Shown here: piece by piece, positions 1 to 5,070 of the stretch
How the letters are laid out: each line of letters starts with the position of its first letter
How positions within the stretch are numbered: position 1 is the stretch's first letter
NCBI GenBank assembly: GCA_025936595.1
Contig: JAICTB010000153.1
Coordinates: 1-5,721, forward strand
Reading direction: 5' to 3'
DNA length: 5,721 bases
Source of the DNA: Thermoleophilia bacterium
Lineage (GTDB): Bacteria; Actinomycetota; Thermoleophilia; Gaiellales; Gaiellaceae
Made by a program: the position numbers and the translations under genes
The notes under the pieces: model-generated
What the model saw: the letters and a program-made list of their open reading frames with translations, nothing else
The model's database searches: none
Told to the model about the DNA's origin: nothing

Positions 1-79
1 GCACGGCGAGCAAGGCGACGCCCACCAGGGCGGCCACGATCAGCAGGACCAGGATCAGGTTTGACCGGCGAGAGGTCAC
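1..79 (-). CDS. secD: SecD, protein translocase subunit (N-terminal fragment, runs off the left edge)
   Basis: SecD pairs with SecF in the cytoplasmic membrane and uses the proton-motive force to help pull exported proteins through SecYEG. Only about 26 codons are visible. They encode a short basic start (VTSRRSN) followed by a continuous hydrophobic segment rich in Leu, Val and Ala, as expected for SecD's first transmembrane helix. The identification rests on this N-terminus plus its position directly downstream of yajC in a queA-tgt-yajC order, where secD normally follows. The GTG at 79 is the only ATG or GTG start in this frame for a good distance upstream. It lies 11 bases after the yajC stop and has no clear Shine-Dalgarno sequence, so translation is probably coupled to yajC. 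The large periplasmic domain and remaining helices lie outside the window. Confidence 0.75.
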   Translation of the reverse strand, partial: MTSRRSNLILVLLIVAALVGVALLAV

Positions 80-90
80 GCGCCGGAAGG

Positions 91-396
91 TTAGCCGGGT
101 TTCTCGGTCTCTCCGGGCTCGATTTCCGGCTCGACCTCCACGTCGACCTCCCTGGCGACCGCAGCAACCGCCCGCCGATCCAGCGTCACGACCACGCCGG
201 AGGCGATCTCCACGCGCACCAGGTCGTCCTCGATCGCGGTCACGGTGCCGTGGAGGCCGCCGGCGGTGATGATCTCGTTGCCCGGCTCGACCGAGTCCTG
301 CATCGCCGCGTGCGAGGAGCGGCGGCGGCGCGCCGGCAGCACGAAGAGCAGCCAGATCGCCGCGAAGATGATGATCAGGATCAGGAATCCGCCCAC
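91..396 (-). CDS. yajC: YajC, Sec translocon accessory subunit
   Basis: YajC is a small single-span membrane protein that associates with SecD and SecF in the holo-translocon. The 101-residue product matches the family in size and layout. It has one hydrophobic helix at about residues 3-20 (GGFLILIIIFAAIWLLFVLP), then a basic stop-transfer stretch ARRRR. The YajC-type cytoplasmic domain follows, with PGNEIITAGGLHGTV at about 38-52 and VVVTLDRRAVAAV further on. It ends in an acidic tail (EVDVEVEPEIEPGE). The start is a GTG at 396 with an AAAGG ribosome-binding site at 402-406, five bases upstream. The gene begins inside the last codons of tgt, overlapping by 16 bases, so it is co-transcribed and probably translationally coupled. 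The secD start follows 11 bases after its stop. The family assignment is secure from the motif and context. Confidence 0.93.
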   Translation of the reverse strand: MGGFLILIIIFAAIWLLFVLPARRRRSSHAAMQDSVEPGNEIITAGGLHGTVTAIEDDLVRVEIASGVVVTLDRRAVAAVAREVDVEVEPEIEPGETEKPG

Positions 397-1550
397 GTGA
401 GCCTTTCGAGGATGTCGCGCTTATAACCGGCGAACCCGCCGCGCCCGATCGCTTCGCGCGCGCCGCGGGTGAGCTCGGTGAGGAAGCGTAGATTGTGCAG
501 CGAGAGGAGGCGCAGCCCGAGCAGCTCGTTCTGGTTCACGAGGTGGCGGATGTAGGCGCGCGTGAAGCGCGTGCAGGCGGGGCAGTCGCACGCCTCGTCC
601 AGCGGCCGCTCGTCGCGGGCGAACCTCGCATTCCGCAGGTTGATGCGCCCCGAGCGCGTGAGCGCGCTCCCCGTGCGGGCCGTGCGGGTCGGAAGGACGC
701 AGTCGAACATGTCGACGCCTGCCTCGATCACCTCGAGGATCCCCTCCGGGTCGCCGATGCCCATGAAATAGCGCGGCTTGTCCGCCGGCATCAGCGCCGT
801 CGCCCAATCGGTCGTCTCGAACATGGCGGTCCGCTCCTCGCCGATCGCGAGCCCCCCGATCGCGTTGCCGTCGAAGTCGAGTGCGGCGATCTCCTCCGTC
901 GAGCGGCGGCGCAGCTCGCGGTCGACGCCGCCCTGCGTGATCCCGAAGCGCAGCTGGCCGTCCGCGCGCGGCGCGTGGCGCTGCCGCTCGGCCCATGCGG
1001 TCGTGCGGCGCACGGCCTCCTCGAGCCTGCGGCGCGTCACGTCCGCCGCCGGCACCTGGTCGAGGCACATCGCGATGTCGCTGCCGAGGTTGGCCTGGAT
1101 CCGCGCCGACAGCTCGGGCGTGAAGCGCGCGACGGCGCCGTCGTAGACGCTCCGAAACGTCACGCCGTCGTCGTCGACGCGCGCGATCGTGTCGCGCAGC
1201 GAGAAGACCTGGAAGCCGCCCGAGTCGGTGAGGATCGGCAGCTGCCAGCCCATGAAGCGGTGCAGGCCGCCGAGGTCGCGGATCAGCTCGTCGCCGGGAC
1301 GGAAGTAGAGGTGGTACGTGTTCCCGAGGAGGATCTGCGCGCCGAGGTCGCGCACCTCGTCCGGGTGCAGCGTCTTGACGGTCGCCTTCGTCCCGACGGG
1401 CATGAACACCGGCGTCCGGATCTCACCGCGCGCGGTGCGCAGCACGCCGGCGCGCGCCGCGCCGTCCGTCGCCTGGACTTCGAAGACATGCTCGTGAGGG
1501 CCATGACCCTTGGTCAGACCAATGTCAGAAGCGCGCGACGGCGTGTCCAC
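381..1550 (-). CDS. tgt: queuine/preQ1 tRNA-guanine transglycosylase (Tgt)
   Basis: Tgt exchanges guanine-34 in the anticodon wobble position of GUN tRNAs (Asp, Asn, His, Tyr) for preQ1, the base-exchange step of queuosine synthesis. The product acts immediately upstream of QueA, encoded next door. With the GTG start at 1550 it has 389 residues, close to the usual 370-390. Visible landmarks are TPVFMPVGT at about 46-54, the substrate-binding DSGGFQ at 109-114 (general-base Asp109), GGLAIGE at about 232-238, and MFDCVLPTR at 281-289 with probable nucleophile Asp283. The zinc site is Cys321, Cys323, Cys326 and His352 in the standard spacing. The start was chosen for a perfect GGAGG five bases upstream. 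An in-frame ATG at 1628 would add 26 residues but has no such site and lies within a repeat. Even so, residues 2-20 extend beyond the normal family start, and part of this extension resembles the upstream leader (see repeats). Confidence 0.96.
   Translation of the reverse strand: MDTPSRASDIGLTKGHGPHEHVFEVQATDGAARAGVLRTARGEIRTPVFMPVGTKATVKTLHPDEVRDLGAQILLGNTYHLYFRPGDELIRDLGGLHRFMGWQLPILTDSGGFQVFSLRDTIARVDDDGVTFRSVYDGAVARFTPELSARIQANLGSDIAMCLDQVPAADVTRRRLEEAVRRTTAWAERQRHAPRADGQLRFGITQGGVDRELRRRSTEEIAALDFDGNAIGGLAIGEERTAMFETTDWATALMPADKPRYFMGIGDPEGILEVIEAGVDMFDCVLPTRTARTGSALTRSGRINLRNARFARDERPLDEACDCPACTRFTRAYIRHLVNQNELLGLRLLSLHNLRFLTELTRGAREAIGRGGFAGYKRDILERLTWADS
1483..1522. repeat. direct repeat, copy A (inside the 5' end of tgt)
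   Basis: This 40-base stretch matches 1582-1621 without gaps at about 30 of 40 positions, 99 bases apart. The ends are the best conserved (AAGACATG at one side, TGGTCAGACCAA at the other). It contains the perfect 13-base palindrome TTGGTCAGACCAA at 1510-1522. It encodes roughly residues 10-23 of Tgt, within and just past the non-canonical N-terminal extension. Because the offset is a multiple of three, the two copies encode similar peptides in the same frame (IGLTKGH here, LGLTRGH in copy B). Confidence 0.7.
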
Positions 1551-1555
1551 TGAAT

Positions 1556-1560
1556 CCTCC
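1556..1560 (-). promoter_or_regulatory. Shine-Dalgarno site that decides the tgt start
   Basis: On the minus strand the sequence is GGAGG, then ATTCA, then GTG. This is a full anti-16S match at ideal spacing for the GTG at 1550, and it is the best ribosome-binding site in the window. It argues against the longer reading frame that opens at the ATG at 1628, and makes the region upstream of 1550 an untranslated leader. Confidence 0.8.
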
Positions 1561-1581
1561 AAGCAGGGGTTTTGCACCCGA

Positions 1582-1621
1582 AAGACATGCCGAGTCGAGA
1601 CATGTCCCCTGGTCAGACCAA
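1582..1621. repeat. direct repeat, copy B (tgt untranslated leader)
   Basis: This is the partner of the repeat at 1483-1522, with the same AAGACATG and TGGTCAGACCAA ends. Here it lies upstream of the tgt ribosome-binding site, so it should not be translated. Its right half forms one arm and the centre of the long inverted repeat at 1596-1634. The fit TGGTCAGACCA also matches the general operator pattern TNGTNNNACNA of FadR-subfamily GntR regulators, although a match of this kind can occur by chance within a palindromic repeat. Confidence 0.65.
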
Positions 1622-1634
1622 GGGACATGGCTCG
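1596..1634 (-). repeat. 39-base imperfect inverted repeat, probable RNA hairpin in the tgt leader
   Basis: The two 19-base arms are centred on 1615 and complementary at 17 positions; the outer block is CATGTCCC facing GGGACATG, and the inner block TGGTC facing GACCA. Transcribed in the tgt direction, one of the two mismatches becomes a U-G wobble. The message would therefore fold almost continuously, leaving only one C-U mismatch; in the opposite direction both mismatches remain. There is no downstream T-run, so it is not a classic intrinsic terminator. It lies between queA and tgt, where it could limit read-through, stabilise a processed end, or simply be a small dispersed palindromic element. 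Confidence 0.7.
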
Positions 1635-1655
1635 CCGAGACAGCGCAGTTCGAGC

Positions 1656-1681
1656 CAGACACCTTGAAGGTGTCTGACACC
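1656..1681. repeat. nested palindromes with alternating GACACC / GGTGTC units
   Basis: Two perfect inverted repeats overlap. One spans 1656-1676, with ten-base arms (CAGACACCTT and its complement) around one base. The other is GGTGTCTGACACC at 1669-1681. They share the middle GGTGTC unit, so only one hairpin can form at a time. The site lies 17 bases past the queA stop, in the queA-tgt gap. There is no poly-T tract on either strand. The dispersed look is reminiscent of REP-type intergenic elements; a termination or mRNA-end role for queA is an alternative. Confidence 0.65.
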
Positions 1682-1697
1682 TGTTCGGGGGCTCGCT

Positions 1698-2624
1698 TCA
1701 CAGGATCAGCATCGCATCGCCGAAGGAGTAGAAGCGGTAGCGCTCCTCCACCGCGAGCGCGTACAGCCGCCGCGTCTCCTCGACGCCGGCGAACGCCATC
1801 ACGAGCGCGAGCAAGGTCGAGCGCGGCAGGTGGAAGTTCGTGAGCAGGCAGTCGACGCGGCGGAACTCGAAGCCGGGCGTGATGAAGAGCTCCGTGCGGC
1901 CGGAGAGCGGCGCGTCGCGGGCGAGCGTCTCGAGCACGCGCACGGTCGTCGTTCCGACCGCGAGCACGCGCGCCGCCTCGCGAATCCGCCGCCATGCGCC
2001 GGGCTCCACCGAGTACCGCTCGCCGTGGATCGCGTGCTCCTCCACCCTCTCCACCTGCAGCGGCCGGAAAGTGTCGAGCCCCACGTGCAGCGTCACGCGC
2101 TCGACCTCGAGCTGCGCGAGCACCTCCGGTGTGAAGTGCAGGCCCGCGGTCGGCGCCGCGGCCGATCCCGGCGCGCGCGCGTAGACGGTCTGGTAACGCT
2201 CGGGATCCTCGAGCGGCGCTGTGATGTACGGCGGCAGCGGCGCGACGCCCGCCGGCTCACCGTCGAGCCGCACGCGCCAGCGCCCTTCGCCGAGCTCCTC
2301 GACCAGCTCGACCGCGCCGTAACGACGGCCGGCGTGCAGGCGGCGCGAGGGCCGCGCGAGCGCCTCCCACTCGTCGCCCTCGAGTTGTTCGAGCAGCAGG
2401 ACCTCCCCTTTCGGAGCGTCGATCGCGATACGCGCCGGGACGACACGCGTGTCGTTCACGACGGCGAGCGCGTCGACGAGCTGCGGCAGCTCCCGGAACA
2501 CGTGGTGGGCGACAGCGCCGGTCGCGCGCGAATAGACGAGCAGCCGCGACTCATCCCGCCGCTCGACGGGATGCTGCGCGATCAGCTCCTGCGGAAGCTC
2601 GTAGTCCAGCTCGTCGGCGTCCAT
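1698..2624 (-). CDS. queA: S-adenosylmethionine:tRNA ribosyltransferase-isomerase (QueA)
   Basis: QueA transfers and rearranges the ribosyl part of S-adenosylmethionine onto preQ1-34 in tRNA, giving epoxyqueuosine. It uses the product of Tgt, its operon neighbour. The 308-residue protein shows the family signatures from end to end: FDYELP-type start LDYELPQELIAQHP at about 6-19, NDTRVVPAR at 57-65, LPPYI at 130-134, ERYQTVYA with AAPTAGLHFT at about 142-165, VTLHVGLDTFRP at 177-188, AVGTTTVR at 222-229, TNFHLPRSTLL at 262-272 and the terminal ERYRFYSFGDAMLIL. The ATG at 2624 fits the normal N-terminus exactly. The protein is shorter than E. coli QueA (356 residues); the basic, glycine-rich loop usual after the NDTR motif is condensed to IDAPKGE. 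No Shine-Dalgarno sequence precedes it, which suggests a leaderless message. Confidence 0.96.
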   Translation of the reverse strand: MDADELDYELPQELIAQHPVERRDESRLLVYSRATGAVAHHVFRELPQLVDALAVVNDTRVVPARIAIDAPKGEVLLLEQLEGDEWEALARPSRRLHAGRRYGAVELVEELGEGRWRVRLDGEPAGVAPLPPYITAPLEDPERYQTVYARAPGSAAAPTAGLHFTPEVLAQLEVERVTLHVGLDTFRPLQVERVEEHAIHGERYSVEPGAWRRIREAARVLAVGTTTVRVLETLARDAPLSGRTELFITPGFEFRRVDCLLTNFHLPRSTLLALVMAFAGVEETRRLYALAVEERYRFYSFGDAMLIL

Positions 2625-2651
2625 CCGACGGGGACGCTAGCGTCGGCTTCC
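2625..2651. promoter_or_regulatory. 27-base divergent promoter with a symmetric -10 palindrome
   Basis: This spacer separates the ATG of queA (minus) from the ATG of the small plus-strand gene. It contains the perfect palindrome GACGCTAGCGTC at 2633-2644. On each strand this reads TAGCGT, which fits the TANNNT -10 pattern (2638-2643 on plus, 2639-2634 on minus). The element ends 8 bases before the plus ATG and 9 bases before the minus ATG, so initiation about 7 bases downstream would yield leaderless or near-leaderless messages both ways. This agrees with the lack of ribosome-binding sites at either start. No convincing -35 hexamer is visible for either direction. The same symmetry could instead be an operator; the promoter reading is inference. 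Confidence 0.45.
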
Positions 2652-2658
2652 ATGGAAG
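2647..2658. repeat. 12-base perfect palindrome over the start codon of the small gene
   Basis: CTTCCATGGAAG is self-complementary and centred inside the ATG of the plus-strand gene at 2652. Its centre is 14 bases from that of the neighbouring GACGCTAGCGTC palindrome. It could be an operator half of a two-site arrangement, a start-codon-masking hairpin too small to be stable, or coincidence. Confidence 0.4.
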
Positions 2659-2936
2659 AGATCCGCGAAGCACTCCGTGACGGCCTCCGCGAGGAGGCGG
2701 CGCCGATCTCGCGCCGGCTCGCAGAGGTGAAGGGCCTGTCCAACAACTCCGTCCGCCGGCTCGGCAACATCGAGCGCCTGATCGAAGGCGAGCGCAACGC
2801 ACGCATCGACGACCTCGCACTGCTCGTCGAGCTCCTCACCGAGGGCTGGCGCTCGCTCAGCCTGCGGCTCGACCGGATCGAGGCGGTGCTCGTGCCGCCC
2901 GAGACGAACGTCGTCCGCCTGCGCGACAGCGCGTAG
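2652..2936 (+). CDS. small hypothetical protein, charged and helical, 94 residues
   Basis: I do not recognise the family. Codon usage is strongly typical of the rest of the window (mostly G or C at third positions), and the product has a sensible globular or coiled composition, unlike the Arg/Pro/His-rich antisense shadows nearby. It starts MEEIREALRDGLREE, continues with LSNNSVRRLGNIERLIEGE at about 30-48, and then RIDDLALLVELLTEGW and LSLRLDRIEAVL at about 52-81. It ends with a polar tail, NVVRLRDSA. Regular spacing of Leu/Ile residues between charged ones suggests two or three amphipathic helices and possible oligomerisation. There is no signal peptide or membrane segment. The ATG at 2652 was chosen because the frame, although open far upstream, runs there antisense to queA with shadow-like composition and no nearby start. 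It is divergent from queA and ends 15 bases before the convergent kinase gene. Confidence 0.7.
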   Translation: MEEIREALRDGLREEAAPISRRLAEVKGLSNNSVRRLGNIERLIEGERNARIDDLALLVELLTEGWRSLSLRLDRIEAVLVPPETNVVRLRDSA

Positions 2937-2951
2937 CCGGACGAGAGAAGC

Positions 2952-4343
2952 TCAGCTCGGCAGGACGAGCTCGAAGCGGGAGCCCTTCCCCACCTCGGAC
3001 TCGAGCTCGATCCGGCCGCCCAGCGCAACGGAGAGCTCCTTGGCGATCGCAAGCCCGAGCCCCGTGCCGCCGCCGGTGTTCGACACGAACGGCCGGAACA
3101 GCCGCTCGCGCGCCGCGACCGGGATCCCCGGGCCGTTGTCCTCGACCGCGACGTGAACGGTTCCGTTCTGCTGCGCGAGTGCGAGCGAGATTCGGCCGCC
3201 GTCCGGCGTCGCATGGAACGCATTCGAGAGCAGGTTCCCCACGACCTGCAGGACACGGTCGCCGTCCGAGACGATCACCGGCCGGTCACGCACCTCCTGC
3301 CGGTAGTCGATCGCGCGCCTCTGGGCCTCGTCCCGGTAGCGCTCGAACGCCTGGTCGAGCAGCCGCGCCATGTCGACCTCTTCCGTCGTGACAGTGAAGC
3401 GCTTGGTGTCGAGCTTGGCGAGGTCGAGAATGTCGCCGACGAGACGCTCGAGCCGCTGCGCCTCGGCCTCGACCGTCTCGAGCGACGCGTCGCGGGCCTG
3501 CGGGTCCTCCACGACCCCCTCGAGCAGTGCCGCGACGTGGCCGCGGATCGCCGTCAGCGGGGTCCGGAGCTCGTGCGAGACGGACATGAGGAAGTTGCGC
3601 TCCATCGCTTCGACCTCGCCGAGCCTGTGCGCCATCTCGCCGACGCGGTCGCTCAGATGGCCGAGCTCGCCGGGCGCATTCTTTGGCACCGCGACCGTGT
3701 AGTCACCTGCGGCCACGGCGTCGACGACCTCCGACAGCTCCAGCACCGGCCGCACGATGCGCCGGGACAGGTACCAGCCGAGGAGCGCGGCAACGAGGAG
3801 CCCGAGGACGCCGGCGATCGCAAGCCGGCCGATCAGCGACACGACGCGAGAGCGGATGTCGGTCTTCGGCGTGGCGACGACGATGGCAGCCGCCGTCGTG
3901 CCGTCGATGACGATCGGATTGGCGACGGCGAGGAACCGGTGACGCTGGCCCGGCGGCGTGAACTCGAACGAGAGTGACTTGCCCGAATGCCACTCGATCG
4001 TCGTCTGCGGCAGGGAGCGGAGGCCCGTGATCTGGCCCGGGAAGATGTTCGGCCCGATCAGGTAGATCCGGTCGCCGGTCGCGCGCTCGAGCTTCTTCGC
4101 CGCGAGCGTCGGCGCCGCCCGGTCATCGGGCTTGCCGCTTCTCGTCTTGTTGCCGTAGCTCTGGGTCACGGCAGTCGAGTAGAGCTGCGCGATGCCGTAC
4201 GCCTCGCTGCTCAGCTTCGAGAGCGCCTGGTCGCGCGCGAAGTCCTGGAAGAGCCTGACCGAGATCGCGGTGGTGATGACGCCCGCGAGCACGATCCCCG
4301 CGAGGAACACGAGGGGCAGCCGGACGCGCAGCGAGCCGAGCAT
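2952..4343 (-). CDS. membrane sensor histidine kinase with HAMP domain
   Basis: This is the sensor of a two-component system; it should autophosphorylate on histidine and pass the phosphate to the response regulator encoded just upstream. The 463-residue product has a first membrane helix at about 8-30 and an extracytoplasmic region of about 140 residues with no recognised sensor motif (conserved-looking GDRIYLIGP near 90-98). A second helix follows at about 172-191, then HAMP (RRIVRPVLELSEVV onward, about 194-245). The dimerisation/phosphoacceptor domain has SVSHELRTPL with His257. The HATPase domain has the N box around Asn370-Asn374, DNGPGIP at 402-408, the RLFRPF box at 414-419 and GGGTGLGLAIAKE at 424-436. 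The ATG at 4343 gives a normal N-terminus; a longer frame adds only Arg/Ser-rich residues antisense-like to the regulator. It starts 4 bases after the regulator's stop, implying coupled translation. The stimulus is unknown. Confidence 0.95.
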   Translation of the reverse strand: MLGSLRVRLPLVFLAGIVLAGVITTAISVRLFQDFARDQALSKLSSEAYGIAQLYSTAVTQSYGNKTRSGKPDDRAAPTLAAKKLERATGDRIYLIGPNIFPGQITGLRSLPQTTIEWHSGKSLSFEFTPPGQRHRFLAVANPIVIDGTTAAAIVVATPKTDIRSRVVSLIGRLAIAGVLGLLVAALLGWYLSRRIVRPVLELSEVVDAVAAGDYTVAVPKNAPGELGHLSDRVGEMAHRLGEVEAMERNFLMSVSHELRTPLTAIRGHVAALLEGVVEDPQARDASLETVEAEAQRLERLVGDILDLAKLDTKRFTVTTEEVDMARLLDQAFERYRDEAQRRAIDYRQEVRDRPVIVSDGDRVLQVVGNLLSNAFHATPDGGRISLALAQQNGTVHVAVEDNGPGIPVAARERLFRPFVSNTGGGTGLGLAIAKELSVALGGRIELESEVGKGSRFELVLPS

Positions 4344-4347
4344 CGGG

Positions 4348-5067
4348 CTACGTCTTCGCCGGCGCCTTCTTGGCGTCCTTCGCAGGCGAGACCTTGTACC
4401 CGACGCCCCACACGGTGACAATCGGCGACGCGTCTTCGAGCTTGCGGCGCAACTGCCGGACGTGGACGTCGACCGTGCGCGTGTCTCCTGCAAAGGTGTA
4501 ACCCCATACGCGCTCGAGCAGCTGGTCGCGCGTCAACACGAGCCCTCGGTGGTCGAGCAGCTCCCAGAGGAGGTCGAACTCCTTCGGCGCGAGCTGAATC
4601 TCCTGGTCGCCGACATGCACCTCGCGGCGCCCGGCGTCGATGTGCAGGTCGCCGTGATCGATCGTCTCGCTCTCCCGCTCGCGCCGCTCGGGCGTCGCGC
4701 GGCGCAGGATCGACTTGACGCGCGCAACGAGCTCGCGCGGGTTGAACGGCTTGGTCAGGTAGTCGTCCGCGCCGACCTCCAGGCCGATGATCTTGTCGAC
4801 GTCCTCGTCGCGCGCGGTCAGCATCAGGATCGGCACGTCGCTCGTCTGGCGAATGCGCTTCGTGACCTCGATGCCGTCGATGTCGGGCAGCATCAGGTCG
4901 AGCACGATCAGCCCCGGCATCTCCTCGCCGACGCGCGCGAGCGCCTCTGCGCCGTTGGACGCCGTCCGGACGACGTAGCCGGCGTTCTTCAGGTAGAGCG
5001 AGACGAAGCTGGCGATCGAGCCTTCGTCCTCGACGACGAGGATGTTCGGCGTCTGGTTCGCAGTCAT
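4348..5067 (-). CDS. OmpR/PhoB-family response regulator
   Basis: This cytoplasmic transcription factor is presumably activated by phosphotransfer from the adjacent kinase. The 239-residue protein has an N-terminal receiver domain (about 8-120) with the acidic pair Glu13-Asp14, phosphoacceptor Asp57 in LIVLDLMLPD, switch residue Thr84 in MLTAR, and Lys106 in LTKPFNPREL. After a charged linker (ERRERESE), the winged-helix DNA-binding domain covers about 137-228. It shows LAPKEFDLLWELLDHRG, LLERVWGY, the recognition-helix region RTVDVHVRQLRRKLE, and the terminal WGVGYKV hairpin. A short Lys/Ala-rich tail follows. The ATG at 5067 fits the family start and lies 3 bases after the stop of the secreted-protein gene. 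It has no clear ribosome-binding site, so translation is probably coupled to that gene. All key receiver residues are intact. The binding site and target genes cannot be read from the window; autoregulation of the shared operon would be typical. Confidence 0.95.
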   Translation of the reverse strand: MTANQTPNILVVEDEGSIASFVSLYLKNAGYVVRTASNGAEALARVGEEMPGLIVLDLMLPDIDGIEVTKRIRQTSDVPILMLTARDEDVDKIIGLEVGADDYLTKPFNPRELVARVKSILRRATPERRERESETIDHGDLHIDAGRREVHVGDQEIQLAPKEFDLLWELLDHRGLVLTRDQLLERVWGYTFAGDTRTVDVHVRQLRRKLEDASPIVTVWGVGYKVSPAKDAKKAPAKT

Positions 5068-5070
5068 TAT

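Noticed and set aside
495..1553. 352-codon plus-strand open frame
   Set aside because: It is fully antisense to tgt, whose motifs are complete. Its product is Arg/Ala/His-rich with no domain-like pattern, as expected for a shadow frame in GC-rich DNA.
1551..1628. 26-residue longer form of Tgt starting at the ATG at 1628
   Set aside because: It has no ribosome-binding site, lies within the inverted and direct repeats, and is bypassed by the GTG at 1550 with a perfect GGAGG. It is kept only as a possible ancestral reading in the repeat finding.
1551..1697. preQ1 riboswitch controlling tgt
   Set aside because: A riboswitch would make sense for a queuosine gene, but the leader lacks the small hairpin followed by an A-rich tail of the preQ1 aptamers. 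Its structure is simple palindromes.
1830..2651. Plus-strand open frame continuous upstream of the small 94-residue gene
   Set aside because: It runs antisense to queA with Arg/His/Pro-rich composition. Coding character changes abruptly at the ATG at 2652, so only the part from there on is called.
2937..2971. Bidirectional terminator between the small gene and the kinase
   Set aside because: AGCTCG and CGAGCT at 2954-2971 could form a six-base stem, but it lies over the end of the kinase gene, has no T-run on either strand, and is weak. A short GC stem is common by chance here.
3153..3977. 274-codon plus-strand open frame
   Set aside because: It is antisense to the histidine kinase and has the Arg/Asp-rich composition of a mirror frame.
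4344..4493. N-terminal 50-residue extension of the histidine kinase
   Set aside because: It overlaps the regulator's winged-helix coding region out of frame and is an Arg/Ser-rich shadow. The ATG at 4343 gives a normal membrane-kinase N-terminus 4 bases after the regulator stop.
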